Source of the DNA: Vicinamibacterales bacterium
GTDB taxonomy: Bacteria > Acidobacteriota > Vicinamibacteria > Vicinamibacterales > UBA8438
Reading direction: 5' to 3'
Length of the DNA: 64,000 nucleotides
NCBI GenBank assembly: GCA_937766455.1
Contig: CALLXD010000027.1
Coordinates: 47,663-111,662, forward strand
The translations under genes were made by a program, and so were the position numbers. The notes under the pieces were generated by a model. It ran no database searches. It was not told the DNA's origin and was given only the letters and a program-made list of their open reading frames with translations. Shown here one piece after another: positions 1-12,397 of this stretch; the first letter of the stretch is position 1; each line of letters begins with the position of its first letter.

Positions 1-1853
1 CCGCGGTCTTGCCGATGTCGAATGAGACGGCCGATCCCTTGCAAGAGGGTGAGGATGGCCAGGGGCACCTGATAGTCCGAGAACGGGCTGCCACCGTCCC
101 GAGCGATAGCGTCCATGCGTGCAGCCGTGATCGGGTCACCGGGCGGCGTGAAGGGGAGCTTGTCGATGATGACGCAGCTCAAGGTGTCGCCGGCCACGTC
201 GACCCCCTGCCAGAAACTGGAGGTGGCCAGCAGGACGGCATTCGGGGTCGCGCGGAAGTTTCGGAGCAGCACGGACCGCGGGGCGGTGCCTTGCACCAGA
301 AGAGGAAACCGGCTGCTGGTTGCGATCAGCTGGTGTACGTGCCGCAGGTTCGCGTAGCTGGTGAACAAGACGAAGGCACGTCCGCGGGTTGCCTCCAGCA
401 ACGTGGTGATGTGGTCGGCCGCTGCCCGCGTGAAGTCCGGCGCGCGGGGTTCCGGCATGTCGGACGGCAGATACAGCACGGTCTGATCGGCGTAGTCGAA
501 CTCCGACGTCAGCCTGATTTCGGCGGCGTCGAGAATGCCGAGTCGCGAGCGCTGGTAGTCGAATGACTCGTCCACGGCAAGTGTCGCGGAGGTCAGGACG
601 GTGGCGTTCATCCGCTCGAGCAGTAGTTCCCGGATGATCGAAGACACGTCGACTGGCGATGCTCGCAGGAACACGCCGCGCCCCCTCCGCTCCAGAAAAT
701 AGACAAAACCGATGTCCGCCGCATCCAGGACGAAGTCAAGCTGGTCGCCGAGCTCCCGTGCTCGGCGTCCTAGCGAACGGAGGTCTTCGGAGTGGTCGGT
801 GAGGGGCGCGACCGTGTCTTCGAGCGCGCGGAGTGCGCTCGACAGCCGTCGGCCTAGCTCCATGACCGGCGCCAGGATGTCAGCGTCGAGACGCGTGCGG
901 TCGGCTGCAGGGAGATGCCTCTGCACGGCACCGAAGAACAGCACGCTCAAGCGTTCTATCCGGTCGAGATCGGCTCGGGCGTGGTCCGCCGCGTCAGGCG
1001 TCTTAGCCACGTCGCGGTCGAGATACCGGGTGGCGTCGCCGACGAGACGTTCGAGCCGGTAGGTGCTGATCGACACGCCGAAGTACTGCGTCGCGACGTC
1101 TTCGAGCTGATGGGCCTCATCGATGACCGCATAGTGGCAGGCCGGAATCACCTCGCCGTAGGCGGACTGGCGTACCGCGGCGTCGGCGCACAGCAGGTGA
1201 TGGTTCACGATCACGAGGTCGGCCTCGGCCGCCTGCCGCCGCATCCGCGTCACAAAGCACTCGTCGTATTGCGGGCAGTCGGTCCCGACGCAGTTCTCGG
1301 ACGTGGCCGAAATCTCTCCCCAGAATGGAAGGTCGTCGGGTAGGTCCTCGATCTCCGTCCGATCGCCGGTCTCGGTCTGGCGGGCCCACTCAGCAATGTC
1401 TTCCACGTACCCCTGGTCCGTCGGGGTCCGCGCTTCGTCTCCGTTGTGATACGCGTCGAAGCGATGGAGACAGAGGTAATTCCCCCGGCCCTTCATGTAG
1501 GTGGCCGTGAAGCGCGCGTCCAGCGCCTCGCGAAGAGCCGGAAGGTCCTTGTAGTAGATCTGATCCTGAAGCTGCTTGGTGCCGGTCGAGAGCAAGACCC
1601 GGTGGCCGCTGAGGATGGCCGGTACGAGGTAGGCCAGGGTCTTCCCGATCCCGGTTCCCGCCTCGGCGAGTAGGACGCCCCCGCTTTCGAATATTTCGGC
1701 GACCCCGACCGCCATCTCACGTTGACTGTCTCGCGCCTCGAATGCGGGCAGGGCCTGGCTCAGGGCGCCGCCCTCCGCGAACGCGGCCTCGACCCGTTCT
1801 GGGAGCGACGATGCGAGGATCGGGGACTCGGTGTCCTGTTGCGCGCTGTCCAT
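1..1853 (-). CDS. DinG/YoaA-type ATP-dependent DNA helicase (XPD-like, Fe-S), C-terminus cut by window edge
   Basis: The minus frame is open from an ATG at 1853 to the window edge, about 617 codons. Seen: Walker A AGTGIGKT at residues 65-72, DEAH box at about 245-248, and a late helicase motif QGIGRLIR at about 605. Cysteines at about 128, 188, 193 and 199 match the four-Cys Fe-S cluster of the XPD/DinG family. These enzymes unwind DNA 5' to 3' and resolve R-loops, D-loops or stalled-fork structures. Only the last few dozen residues should be missing, since YoaA and DinG are about 640-720 residues. It follows glyA on the same strand after about 49 bp. DinG versus YoaA subtype cannot be settled here. 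Confidence 0.88.
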   Translation of the reverse strand, partial: MDSAQQDTESPILASSLPERVEAAFAEGGALSQALPAFEARDSQREMAVGVAEIFESGGVLLAEAGTGIGKTLAYLVPAILSGHRVLLSTGTKQLQDQIYYKDLPALREALDARFTATYMKGRGNYLCLHRFDAYHNGDEARTPTDQGYVEDIAEWARQTETGDRTEIEDLPDDLPFWGEISATSENCVGTDCPQYDECFVTRMRRQAAEADLVIVNHHLLCADAAVRQSAYGEVIPACHYAVIDEAHQLEDVATQYFGVSISTYRLERLVGDATRYLDRDVAKTPDAADHARADLDRIERLSVLFFGAVQRHLPAADRTRLDADILAPVMELGRRLSSALRALEDTVAPLTDHSEDLRSLGRRARELGDQLDFVLDAADIGFVYFLERRGRGVFLRASPVDVSSIIRELLLERMNATVLTSATLAVDESFDYQRSRLGILDAAEIRLTSEFDYADQTVLYLPSDMPEPRAPDFTRAAADHITTLLEATRGRAFVLFTSYANLRHVHQLIATSSRFPLLVQGTAPRSVLLRNFRATPNAVLLATSSFWQGVDVAGDTLSCVIIDKLPFTPPGDPITAARMDAIARDGGSPFSDYQVPLAILTLLQGIGRLIRHRQDR

Positions 1854-1902
1854 GTGGTGTGAAGCCCTACCGCTCTACCGACGTCCGGGACCGGCTATCC
1901 GG

Positions 1903-3177
1903 TCATTCCGGATACAAGGGAAACCGGTCGCACAGCGTCTTGACCTCCGCCCGCACCATGGTGCCCACCGCTTCGTCGTCCGGGTCAGCGAGAACGCGAG
2001 CGATGAAGCCGGCGATCAGGTCCATCTCCGCTTCGGCCATGCCGCGTGTCGTGATGGCTGGCGTGCCGATGCGGATGCCGCTGGCTACCATCGGCGGGTT
2101 TTCGTCGAACGGGATCGCGTTCTTGTTCACGGTGATGCCCGCCTTGCCCAAGGCCGCCTCGGCTACTTTGCCGGTGATACCTTTTGAGAAGACGTCAACC
2201 AACAGTAAGTGATTGTCTGTGCCGCCGCTGACGAGCCTGAACCCGGCATCGACGAGAGCGGTGCCAAGCCGCGCCGCATTCGCAACCGTCTGGCGTTGGT
2301 AGTCCACGAACGCTGGTTCCGACGCTTCCTTGAAGCACACCGCCTTGGCGGCAATCACATGCATCAGCGGACCGCCCTGCACGCCGGGGAACAGTGCCCG
2401 ATTGACGGCCTTGGCGTGTGCCTCTCGGCAGAGCACCAGACCCCCTCGTGGGCCGCGCAATGTCTTGTGGGTCGTGGTCGTGACGATGTCGGAATGCGGA
2501 ACGGGGCTGGGGTGCACCCCGGTCGCCACGAGGCCGGCAATGTGCGCCATATCGGTGACCATGACCGCGCCCACGTCGTCTGCCACCTGGCGGATACGGG
2601 CGAAGTCGATGATGCGCGGATAGGCACTGGCCCCGACCATAATCATTTTGGGCGTGTGCTCGCGAGCCAACCGCTCCAACTCGTCGTAGTCGATACGCTG
2701 GTCGTCCCGGCGCACTCCGTACGGCACGATGTTATAGAGCTGGCCGGAGAAGTTGAGCGGGTGACCATGAGTGAGGTGCCCGCCGTGCGCCAGGTCCATG
2801 CCGAGCACGGTGTCGCCGGCGCGAACGAGCGCGAAGTAGGCAGCCATGTTCGCCTGCGCGCCGGAATGCGGCTGCACGTTCGCGTGGTCGGCGCCAAAGA
2901 GCGCCAACGCCCGTTGGATGGCCAGCGACTCGGCGACATCGACATGCTCGCAGCCGCCGTAGTACCGACGGCCGGGATATCCCTCCGCGTACTTATTGGT
3001 CAGCACCGAACCGGCCGCCTCCAGGACGGCCCGGCTCACGAAATTCTCGGATGCGATCAACTCGAGACCGTTGTTCTGTCGCGTCGTCTCGTCACGGAGG
3101 ACGACCGCAATAGCGGGATCGATGTCCCGGAGGGGCCGCTGGCGGGGGCTCACCGGACTGTCGGTGATCGGAGGCAT
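1903..3177 (-). CDS. glyA: Serine hydroxymethyltransferase
   Basis: This PLP enzyme interconverts serine and glycine and is the main source of one-carbon units on tetrahydrofolate. The 424-residue protein has the usual family length. The PLP lysine lies in [14 protein letters not shown] at about residue 238, and the folate/PLP motifs around the HSGAQAN segment are present. I chose ATG 3177 because AAAGGA sits just upstream as a ribosome binding site; an in-frame TTG at 3192 would add five residues. It is divergent from thiC across a short intergenic region and is followed on the same strand by the DinG-like helicase gene. Confidence 0.96.
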   Translation of the reverse strand: MPPITDSPVSPRQRPLRDIDPAIAVVLRDETTRQNNGLELIASENFVSRAVLEAAGSVLTNKYAEGYPGRRYYGGCEHVDVAESLAIQRALALFGADHANVQPHSGAQANMAAYFALVRAGDTVLGMDLAHGGHLTHGHPLNFSGQLYNIVPYGVRRDDQRIDYDELERLAREHTPKMIMVGASAYPRIIDFARIRQVADDVGAVMVTDMAHIAGLVATGVHPSPVPHSDIVTTTTHKTLRGPRGGLVLCREAHAKAVNRALFPGVQGGPLMHVIAAKAVCFKEASEPAFVDYQRQTVANAARLGTALVDAGFRLVSGGTDNHLLLVDVFSKGITGKVAEAALGKAGITVNKNAIPFDENPPMVASGIRIGTPAITTRGMAEAEMDLIAGFIARVLADPDDEAVGTMVRAEVKTLCDRFPLYPE

Positions 3178-3198
3178 GACGTCCTTTCGCAATATTAA

Positions 3199-5602
<2,404 letters not shown>

Positions 5603-5608
5603 ACGGCC

Positions 5609-5637
5609 ATTATGCGGGCGCGATCACACTGGTGCAA
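5609..5637 (-). promoter_or_regulatory. Sigma-70-type promoter of the small exported protein gene
   Basis: Read on the minus strand: TTGCAC (5632-5637), a 17-nt spacer, then CATAAT (5609-5614). Only 6 nt separate the -10 box from the ATG at 5602, so the transcript would begin at the start codon (leaderless). Confidence 0.6.
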
Positions 5638-5671
5638 GTCGTGGTCGGTGGCGGGTGCGTCCCGACTTTGG

Positions 5672-6649
5672 CTAGCCAGTGATGGCCGCGCGCCAGTAAT
5701 CAAGCAGACTCGCCAGAGTCGCTTCGAGGGGAATTTGCGGCTCCCAGCCGACCGCGCGCTTGAGGCGGGAGGGGTCACCGAGCAGCAACGGGTTGTCACT
5801 CGGTCGCATGCGCCCGGGGGCCTGCTGGACAGTGACGTCCACCGCTGCGCATGCCACCAGGCCGTCCAGCACGGCTCCGGTTCGGTGCGCGGTTCCGGTG
5901 CACACATTGTAGGGCGTCGCCGGGATGCCCGCCGACATTAAGAGATGGTAGGCGCGCACCGTGTCCCGCACGTCTGTTAGATCCCGTCTGGACTCCAGGT
6001 TGCCCACAGAGAGCACCGGTGAGGCGTGCCCCGCCTCGATTCTGGCGATCTGGTGGGCAAAACTCGACGCGGCGAAGCCGAGCGATTGTCCCGGGCCGAC
6101 GTGTGTGAACGAGCGGGTGACCAGCACCGCCAAGCCGTCCTGTCGAGCGGCGGCGAGGCCAACCATTTCTTGGGCGAGCTTGCTGAGTCCGTATGGACTG
6201 ACCGGACCAAGTGCTCCGGTTTCGTCGATTGCCGTGTCCGACGGCTTGTAGATGAGGGCTGATCCCGGTATCAGCGTGCGCGCCTCTGGCGCGTGATCAC
6301 GCAGTGCGGCCAGCAAGTGCTCGGTCCCCAACACGTTCGTGCGCAAGGTTGCGTAGCTGTTGGACCAGGAATCTCCGACGCTCGCGACGCCGGCACAGTG
6401 ATACACCTGTGTGGGTTTGATCTCTGTGATCGCCTGGGAGACTGCGCGCACGTCCAGCAAATCGACTTCGGCCCAGCGGACACGGCCGTCTCCGGGTGTC
6501 GGCCCAGCCCCAGTGGCGGCCGACCCGCCCTGAGTCTGAGGGCGTCGCCAGGCAACCAGTGTCGATGAAGTGTGGCGACCGCTCAGCAGTCTGAGCAGAT
6601 GGCTGCCGACAAAGCCGGCTGCCCCGGTGACCAGGATTGTTTCCACCAC
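5672..6649 (-). CDS. NAD-dependent epimerase/dehydratase, GDP-6-deoxy-mannose reductase-like
   Basis: This 325-residue short-chain dehydrogenase of the extended type has the Rossmann motif GAAGFVGSH at the N-terminus and the catalytic pair in YGLSK. Overall it resembles Rmd/GMD-like enzymes that reduce or dehydrate nucleotide sugars for O-antigen or capsule. The exact substrate cannot be read from sequence; a dTDP-sugar is possible given the neighbour. Its ATG is 6 bp behind the stop of the dTDP-glucose 4,6-dehydratase gene, so the two are almost certainly co-transcribed. Confidence 0.85.
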   Translation of the reverse strand: MVETILVTGAAGFVGSHLLRLLSGRHTSSTLVAWRRPQTQGGSAATGAGPTPGDGRVRWAEVDLLDVRAVSQAITEIKPTQVYHCAGVASVGDSWSNSYATLRTNVLGTEHLLAALRDHAPEARTLIPGSALIYKPSDTAIDETGALGPVSPYGLSKLAQEMVGLAAARQDGLAVLVTRSFTHVGPGQSLGFAASSFAHQIARIEAGHASPVLSVGNLESRRDLTDVRDTVRAYHLLMSAGIPATPYNVCTGTAHRTGAVLDGLVACAAVDVTVQQAPGRMRPSDNPLLLGDPSRLKRAVGWEPQIPLEATLASLLDYWRAAITG

Positions 6650-6655
6650 GGACTG

Positions 6656-7693
6656 CTAGCTGGTTTCGGCCGTTCGCGTCCGATACTGGGTCTCGTAGTA
6701 CTCGCGGTAGGCGGGGTCCGCCTCCTTGATAGGTCGCCACCACCACTCGTTGTCTCGATACCACGCCACTGTGGTCTGCAGACCTTCGTCGAACGCGTGG
6801 CGGGGCTGCCAGCCCAGGGCCCGCAGTTTTGTCGTGTCGAGCGAATAACGGCGGTCGTGACCCAGCCTGTCCTCGACGGGTGTGATCAGGGAGGCCGGCC
6901 GATCGAGCTCGGTCAGGATCCGGTGGGTCAGGTCGAGGTTCTCGACCTCGTTGCCGCCGCCGACGTTGTAGACCTCGCCGTTGTCGCCCGCGTCGATCAA
7001 CAGATCAACCGCGTGGCAGTGGTCCTCGACATGCAGCCAGTCCCGGATGTTGCGTCCGTCTCCGTAGAGAGGGACTGGAAGCTGGTCGATGGCATTGGTC
7101 ACGAACAACGGAATGACCTTCTCTGGAAACTGCCGAGGGCCATAGTTGTTCGACGCACGCGTGATGATGACAGGCACCCCGTGCGTGGCCCAATAGCTGT
7201 AGGCCAACCGGTCCGCGCCCGCCTTGCTCGCGGCGTAGGGGTTGCGCGGCTTCAGTTCGTCGACTTCGGTGCTCGAGCCGGTCTCGACGCTGCCGTAGAC
7301 CTCATCGGTCGAAATCTGGATGAATCGGCGTACGCGGGCGGCCTTGCGGGCGGCGTCGAGCAGCACGAAGCTGCCATAGACGTCCGTTGTGATGAACGCG
7401 CCGGCATCCTGCAACGAACGGTCAACATGGGTCTCGGCCGCGAAGTGCACGATGACATCTGACTCCCGCACCAATGGGTCGGCCACCACGGGATCGCACA
7501 CGTCACCCTCGACGAACCGATGACGCGGGTCATCGATCACGTCGCGGAGGTTCTCCAGGCGGCCGGCGTAGGTCAGCTTGTCGAGGGTCGTGACCCGCCA
7601 CTCCGGGTGGGCGGCCAGGGCGTGGAGGACGAAGTTACTGCCGATGAAGCCGGCTCCGCCGGTCACAAGCACCGATACTGTAGGCTCCGTCAT
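6656..7693 (-). CDS. rfbB: dTDP-glucose 4,6-dehydratase
   Basis: RfbB converts dTDP-glucose to dTDP-4-keto-6-deoxyglucose, the entry step to rhamnose and other deoxysugars of the cell surface. The protein is 345 residues with GGAGFIGSN at the N-terminus, STDEVYG in the middle and the YAASK catalytic motif. The open frame extends upstream to 7987, but ATG 7693 gives the family-typical N-terminus and has GGAGG at a suitable distance, so I start there. It heads a two-gene unit with the following reductase gene and lies just downstream of lptD on the same strand. Confidence 0.93.
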   Translation of the reverse strand: MTEPTVSVLVTGGAGFIGSNFVLHALAAHPEWRVTTLDKLTYAGRLENLRDVIDDPRHRFVEGDVCDPVVADPLVRESDVIVHFAAETHVDRSLQDAGAFITTDVYGSFVLLDAARKAARVRRFIQISTDEVYGSVETGSSTEVDELKPRNPYAASKAGADRLAYSYWATHGVPVIITRASNNYGPRQFPEKVIPLFVTNAIDQLPVPLYGDGRNIRDWLHVEDHCHAVDLLIDAGDNGEVYNVGGGNEVENLDLTHRILTELDRPASLITPVEDRLGHDRRYSLDTTKLRALGWQPRHAFDEGLQTTVAWYRDNEWWWRPIKEADPAYREYYETQYRTRTAETS

Positions 7694-7757
7694 CGACTGC
7701 TGACCTCCGCCGGTCCGCTGAGCATGAGCGATGGGGTCAACTGCATGTGTTCCATTA

Positions 7758-10070
7758 TTATCGCAACTCGCCCGCGCCGGTGCCCACACCAAATGCCCCG
7801 AGCATGTTCGAGAAGGTCGAGAGGCCTGCCAGGGTGAACGACAGATTGAAACGCCGATCCTGCGCGACCCGTACTCGAGCGCCGAGCCCCTCCAGGTTGA
7901 ACGATTGATACTCGAACGCGACGCCACAGCACTGGGCGTTGTAGTACCACACGATTCGCTGCTGAAGAAACCGCCCACCGAGAACATCGTAGTTGAACTG
8001 GTACACCCCGCCCATCGAGTCGTCAGACGTCTTCAGGTTCGTGAAGGAATTGATGTAGTGGTCGAGGTTGTCGCGGACGTCGAACCCTCTGAGTCCTTCG
8101 ACGAAGCGGCGCTGGCTCCAGCCCGTGACCTGCTGAAACCACCCGCCGATCTCGATATTGGCATCAGCGCCGATCTGGCGGAATGCCCAGAACTGCGTAT
8201 CGTACTCGGCCCGAAACGTGCCGGACAGGAGGTTGGTGGGATTGGCCCGCGCCGTAATCGCGACGGGGGAGAACTTGCTCGGTGCCGAACTCTTACCCTG
8301 GAAACTGGTTCGGAATTGGCGGTCGAACTGGGCGGCGTTCTCATCGGTGTAGTAGCTCTGCTCCAGCGTGACCGTCAGAATCTCCTGCGCCACCGCTGCT
8401 CCGCCGTCCTCGGCGCGTCTGGCGTAGAGGCGATTGTTGAGTCCGTACCGGAGTTGGGTGACATTGCCGACGATGGAATCAGTGCCTTCCAGCTGCACAA
8501 TCTGGTCGAAATTGTCGATTGCGGTGACTCGCTGCACGCTCAGCTGTGGTTCGATGACGTGCTTCATGCGCTCCGAGTAGCTGCTGCCGGGTGTGTCCCA
8601 CACCTTGACGAACACCGGGCCGGTGATCAGCGCTTGCATGTCGAGGAACGATCGCCCGATCCCCGTGTCGATTTGCTCCCCTCCGGCGATGCTTTCGGTC
8701 CAGTAGGTCTGTCGCCAGGCGACAGACGAGTTCACGGTCAGGAAAGGCCATTTTGTGAATGGGACTCGGACGAGCGGGCTGACGTCGACTCGATTCAAGC
8801 CGGAATTCACTTCTTCGTCACCGAAGCGCGACCGGCGTAGCAGATTCGCGTACTCAGACGTGAAGCCGAAGTACACCGGCGAGCCCAGCAGCGAACGCTC
8901 GGACTGATTGAATGAGACCCGCGGTCCGGCTCCGTACTGACTCGCGTCGTCCGCCCCGAAGAACGTCTCGGCGACGTCTCCGGTGCCACTTAGTGTGTAG
9001 GCGCCCCAGGACCCGGTAACGTTGCCTCCGAAGCTTCGGGAACTGTTCGAGGCTTCGAACACGTTGGTCTGGTAGGTCTGCTGCACCGTGACGTCGGAGA
9101 AGTAGTCGATCTGCCCGCGGGCGGTGATCGAGTCCGAGACGCGATGCCGCGCGTTCCCTCGCAACTGGTAGCTTCGTCGGGCCGGGAACGCCGATTCGCC
9201 CGTGCCGGGGCCGAACTGGTCGGTCAGGGTGGTTTCCCGTTCGTTCAGGAAGTAGGTCTCCGCGTTCCCCTGCGAACCCGGGCCCGCGACGTAGCGATAC
9301 TCTCCGCCATATCCCTGTCCAGTCGAGGTGAAGAGGTCATGAAACAGCGTGGCGTCGTGGCTTCGGTTGATCGCCCAGAAAAAGGCATTGCTGATCGACT
9401 GGCCTCGGATGGTCGACGCGCCGTAGGTGGGCATCAGGATGCCGGTGGCACGGTCATCCTGCTGGATGGGGTAGTACAGAATCGGGAGATAGAACAGGGG
9501 GACGCCCTTGACCTTGAGTACCGCGCTCCGCAGCAACGCGTACTGGTCCAGGTTGATCGTGACTGAACCCGCCTGGACCTCCCACCGAGGGGTCGGTTGT
9601 ACGCACGACGTGAAACCACCGCGCGTGAGCTTGTAGGTACGAGTACCGGTCTTCTCGATGAGCTCGCCCCAGAACTGCATCTCTGGTTCCGAGGTGCCGA
9701 ACATGCTTGGGATCACGTCCTCTACCAGCAGGTTCGAGCCGCGCGCATCGAAGAACGTTCCCGTGAGATCGTCGATGTTGACTTCGGCCCGATCAGCGGC
9801 GATTCGGGCGCCACCCGACATGAACACGACGTTTCCGGTCGCGACCAGTCGTGATTCCTCGAGGTAGAACTCGACTCGATCGGCGAAGAACTCCCACGCG
9901 TCATCACCATCGCCACCGCGCAACTCGACATCGCCCATCCACAGGAGTAGGTCCCCTTCCCGCGTCGTCGTCATGGCGACTCGTTCAGTGATGGAAGGCG
10001 GCAACTGGGCGCGCGCCGTACCGGCCGTCGCGGCCACGACAAGCGAGCAGAGCAGAAGAAAGCGAGTCAT
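7758..10070 (-). CDS. lptD: LPS-assembly outer membrane protein LptD
   Basis: LptD is the beta-barrel that, with LptE, inserts lipopolysaccharide into the outer leaflet. The protein is about 770 residues. A signal peptide begins MTRFLLLCSLVV and is cleaved near ARA. An OstA-like jelly-roll domain follows (segments GDVELRGG and AARIAADRAEVN-like repeats), then a long barrel rich in alternating aromatic residues. The C-terminal CC pair seen in other LptDs is present (QCCG). I chose ATG 10070 because it gives a clean signal peptide; the frame stays open to 10262. It lies 83 bp behind folC and is probably the last gene of that operon. Confidence 0.9.
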   Translation of the reverse strand: MTRFLLLCSLVVAATAGTARAQLPPSITERVAMTTTREGDLLLWMGDVELRGGDGDDAWEFFADRVEFYLEESRLVATGNVVFMSGGARIAADRAEVNIDDLTGTFFDARGSNLLVEDVIPSMFGTSEPEMQFWGELIEKTGTRTYKLTRGGFTSCVQPTPRWEVQAGSVTINLDQYALLRSAVLKVKGVPLFYLPILYYPIQQDDRATGILMPTYGASTIRGQSISNAFFWAINRSHDATLFHDLFTSTGQGYGGEYRYVAGPGSQGNAETYFLNERETTLTDQFGPGTGESAFPARRSYQLRGNARHRVSDSITARGQIDYFSDVTVQQTYQTNVFEASNSSRSFGGNVTGSWGAYTLSGTGDVAETFFGADDASQYGAGPRVSFNQSERSLLGSPVYFGFTSEYANLLRRSRFGDEEVNSGLNRVDVSPLVRVPFTKWPFLTVNSSVAWRQTYWTESIAGGEQIDTGIGRSFLDMQALITGPVFVKVWDTPGSSYSERMKHVIEPQLSVQRVTAIDNFDQIVQLEGTDSIVGNVTQLRYGLNNRLYARRAEDGGAAVAQEILTVTLEQSYYTDENAAQFDRQFRTSFQGKSSAPSKFSPVAITARANPTNLLSGTFRAEYDTQFWAFRQIGADANIEIGGWFQQVTGWSQRRFVEGLRGFDVRDNLDHYINSFTNLKTSDDSMGGVYQFNYDVLGGRFLQQRIVWYYNAQCCGVAFEYQSFNLEGLGARVRVAQDRRFNLSFTLAGLSTFSNMLGAFGVGTGAGELR

Positions 10071-10153
10071 CCGGCAGGCGGGAGGTTGTCGCCGAGGGTC
10101 GGCACGACGCTCAACGCAGGATTCCCGAAGGATATCACGCTGGATACCGACCC

Positions 10154-11485
10154 TCATCGCGCGTCGTGTCTCCGCGTGGCGCCTTTTGATTCGGCGGTGG
10201 AGAGCACCTGTCCGACGAGGAAGAGTGAGCCAGTCACGCAGACCGTCGTGTGGCGTCGCCACGCGGCGGTGACCGCGCGCCAGGGGTTCGCCTCCTCCGT
10301 TACCGGAATTCCGCCAGCGAGGCGTCTGACGCGGGCGGCGAGCTCAGACGGCGGGACCGCGCGAGGCGTCTCCGAGGCGGTGCAGATGAACTCCGTCGCC
10401 GCGGGGCGCAGCGCCGACATGATGCCGTCCGTATCTTTGTCGGCCATGGCGCCGATCACGAGGGGCAGCCCATGAGGGTAGGTTTCTCGAATGAAGACGG
10501 CGAGGGTGGCCGCCGCGGCCGGGTTGTGGGCCGCGTCGAACAGGATAGTCCCGTGGGGCTCGACCTCGACCAGGTCCAAACGGCCCGGCCATTCGACGCC
10601 GCTGAGCCCGCTGACGATCGCCTCACTCGCCACCGGGAGGCCGACGTCCGACAGTTCCTCCAAGAGACGTGCCGCACCGATTGCGTTCGACACTTGATGG
10701 GCGCCGGCAAGCCCGAGACGGAACGGCGGGTAGGTCTGTCTCGGGGTCGTGAGCCGCAGCAGCGTCCGAAAGCGGTCGCTGTTGACGACCGCCTCCGACC
10801 CCTGGTCGGCGCACACCAGGCGTGCGTCGTGGGCCCGGCAGGTATCCTCGAATATCGTCAGTAGGCGGGGCCGCGTCTCGGTCGTCACCACGATCATGCC
10901 GGGCTTGATGATCCCTGCCTTTTCAGCCGCGATCGCCTCGAGTGTGTCGCCCAGATACTCCTGGTGTTCCAAGCCGATCGGGGTGATGGCTCCCGCCACG
11001 GGCGTCACGATATTGGTGGCGTCGAACCGGCCCCCCATGCCGACTTCCAGGACCGCCACGTCAACGGCTCGCCGGCGGAACCAGGACAATGCGATCGCCG
11101 TCGTCATTTCAAAGAACGTGGCTGGCTGCGCCAGGCTCCCGGCGGAGACGAGATCGTCAACCCGTGCCTGGACCTCGGCGGCCTCCTGGCGGAGATCTGG
11201 CTCCGAGATGGGCGTTCCGTCCACCACGAACCGCTCGGTCAGCCTGCGCAGGTGGGGTGAGGTGTAGCGGCCCACACGGTAGCCCGCGGAGCGGAGAGCG
11301 GCGTCCGTCATCGCCACCACTGAGCCTTTGCCGTTGGTGCCGGCGACGATGATGCTGCGATACGACGACGCGGGGTCGCCCATCGCGGCGGTGACCCGTC
11401 CGATCGCGTCCAGTCCCGGCTTGATGCCGAATCGTCGCAATCCTGCCAGTGCCTGAAGAGGGTCCATGGGCGCGTTTTTCGTCAC
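10154..11485 (-). CDS. folC: Bifunctional folylpolyglutamate synthase/dihydrofolate synthase
   Basis: FolC adds glutamate to dihydropteroate and to reduced folates. The 443-residue protein has the Mur-ligase-like ATP motif GTNGKGS near residue 50, TSPHL shortly after, and the C-terminal FDAAHNP segment. The GTG at 11485 overlaps the accD stop as GTGA, which indicates translational coupling. An ATG six codons later is the alternative start. The folC-accD pairing is common in many bacteria. Confidence 0.95.
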   Translation of the reverse strand: MTKNAPMDPLQALAGLRRFGIKPGLDAIGRVTAAMGDPASSYRSIIVAGTNGKGSVVAMTDAALRSAGYRVGRYTSPHLRRLTERFVVDGTPISEPDLRQEAAEVQARVDDLVSAGSLAQPATFFEMTTAIALSWFRRRAVDVAVLEVGMGGRFDATNIVTPVAGAITPIGLEHQEYLGDTLEAIAAEKAGIIKPGMIVVTTETRPRLLTIFEDTCRAHDARLVCADQGSEAVVNSDRFRTLLRLTTPRQTYPPFRLGLAGAHQVSNAIGAARLLEELSDVGLPVASEAIVSGLSGVEWPGRLDLVEVEPHGTILFDAAHNPAAAATLAVFIRETYPHGLPLVIGAMADKDTDGIMSALRPAATEFICTASETPRAVPPSELAARVRRLAGGIPVTEEANPWRAVTAAWRRHTTVCVTGSLFLVGQVLSTAESKGATRRHDAR

Positions 11486-12390
11486 GCGAGCGGCAGGTCG
11501 AGGGGGCTGTCTGCGGCAGCTCGGTCCGACGAGCTCGGCGGGTCGGACGCCCCCGCGTCGGGAGGGGTCGCACCGAGAAACCGCAGCAGCCGCGCCAGGG
11601 TCGGCGCCAATTCGCGTCGGTCGACGACCATGTCGACCATCCCGTGCTCGAGCAGATACTCGCTCCGCTGAAACCCCCGTGGGAGGCGCGCGCCGCCTTG
11701 CGCAATCACCTGCGGCGGCGCAAAGCCGATGCGCGCGCCCGGCTCCGCGACGGTGATGTCTGCCAACATCGCCAGACTAGCGGCGACCGCTCCGGTGGTC
11801 GGGTCGGTGAGCACGGTGAGATACGGCACCCGGGCCCTGTCCAGCCGTCCCAGGGCGCCGCTGACCTTCGCCATCTGCACCAACGAGAGGGTGCCTTCCA
11901 TCACACGCGCGCCCGAGGAGGCGCAGACCACGACCAACGGTCGACGCTGCGCCAATGACCGGTCGACCGCGCGGGTGATTTTCTCGCCGCCGACCACCCC
12001 CAGACTGCCACCGATGAACCCGAACTCCATCGCCACCGCTTCGATGGTCAGCCCGTCGATGGCGCCGGTCGCCGTGATCACGGCATCGCGTAGCCCGGTA
12101 AGGGCGCTGCCCTTCTGGAGGCGGGTGCGATACGGGGCCCGGTCGGCGAACGTGAGCGGATCGGTCGACGCCAGACCGGCATCGTGCTCGATCCACCGTC
12201 CGTCATCGAGCAACGTGCGTAGTCTGGCCGCGGCGCCCAGGGGCAGATGGTGGCCACACGACGAGCAGACGCGGAGCGTGGTGGCCAGGTCCTGGTCCCG
12301 CAGCACCCGCGAGCACTGTGGGCAGGTCAGCCAGAGACCCGAACTCTCCGGCCCGGTGGATGGTGCCGGTGTCTTCGTGTGCCAGGCCAT
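11482..12390 (-). CDS. accD: Acetyl-CoA carboxylase carboxyltransferase subunit beta
   Basis: AccD with AccA transfers the carboxyl group from biotin to acetyl-CoA to give malonyl-CoA for fatty acid synthesis. The 302-residue protein has the N-terminal zinc ribbon (CPQC and CSSC pairs) followed by the crotonase-like core with GGSLGVVGGEK and the oxyanion region SSGARVMEG. I start at ATG 12390 (MAWHTK), which falls 7 bp after the kinase gene; the frame is open to 12432. The AccA partner is not in this window. Confidence 0.94.
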   Translation of the reverse strand: MAWHTKTPAPSTGPESSGLWLTCPQCSRVLRDQDLATTLRVCSSCGHHLPLGAAARLRTLLDDGRWIEHDAGLASTDPLTFADRAPYRTRLQKGSALTGLRDAVITATGAIDGLTIEAVAMEFGFIGGSLGVVGGEKITRAVDRSLAQRRPLVVVCASSGARVMEGTLSLVQMAKVSGALGRLDRARVPYLTVLTDPTTGAVAASLAMLADITVAEPGARIGFAPPQVIAQGGARLPRGFQRSEYLLEHGMVDMVVDRRELAPTLARLLRFLGATPPDAGASDPPSSSDRAAADSPLDLPLA

Positions 12391-12397
12391 GGGGTGG

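Noticed and set aside
9..1343. Plus-strand frames at the window start
   Set aside because: They lie opposite the DinG-type helicase, whose Walker A, Fe-S cysteines and DEAH box are all in one minus frame.
1897..1913. Small hairpin at the glyA stop as a terminator
   Set aside because: Only 6 bp in the stem and no T run; helicase gene follows closely on the same strand.
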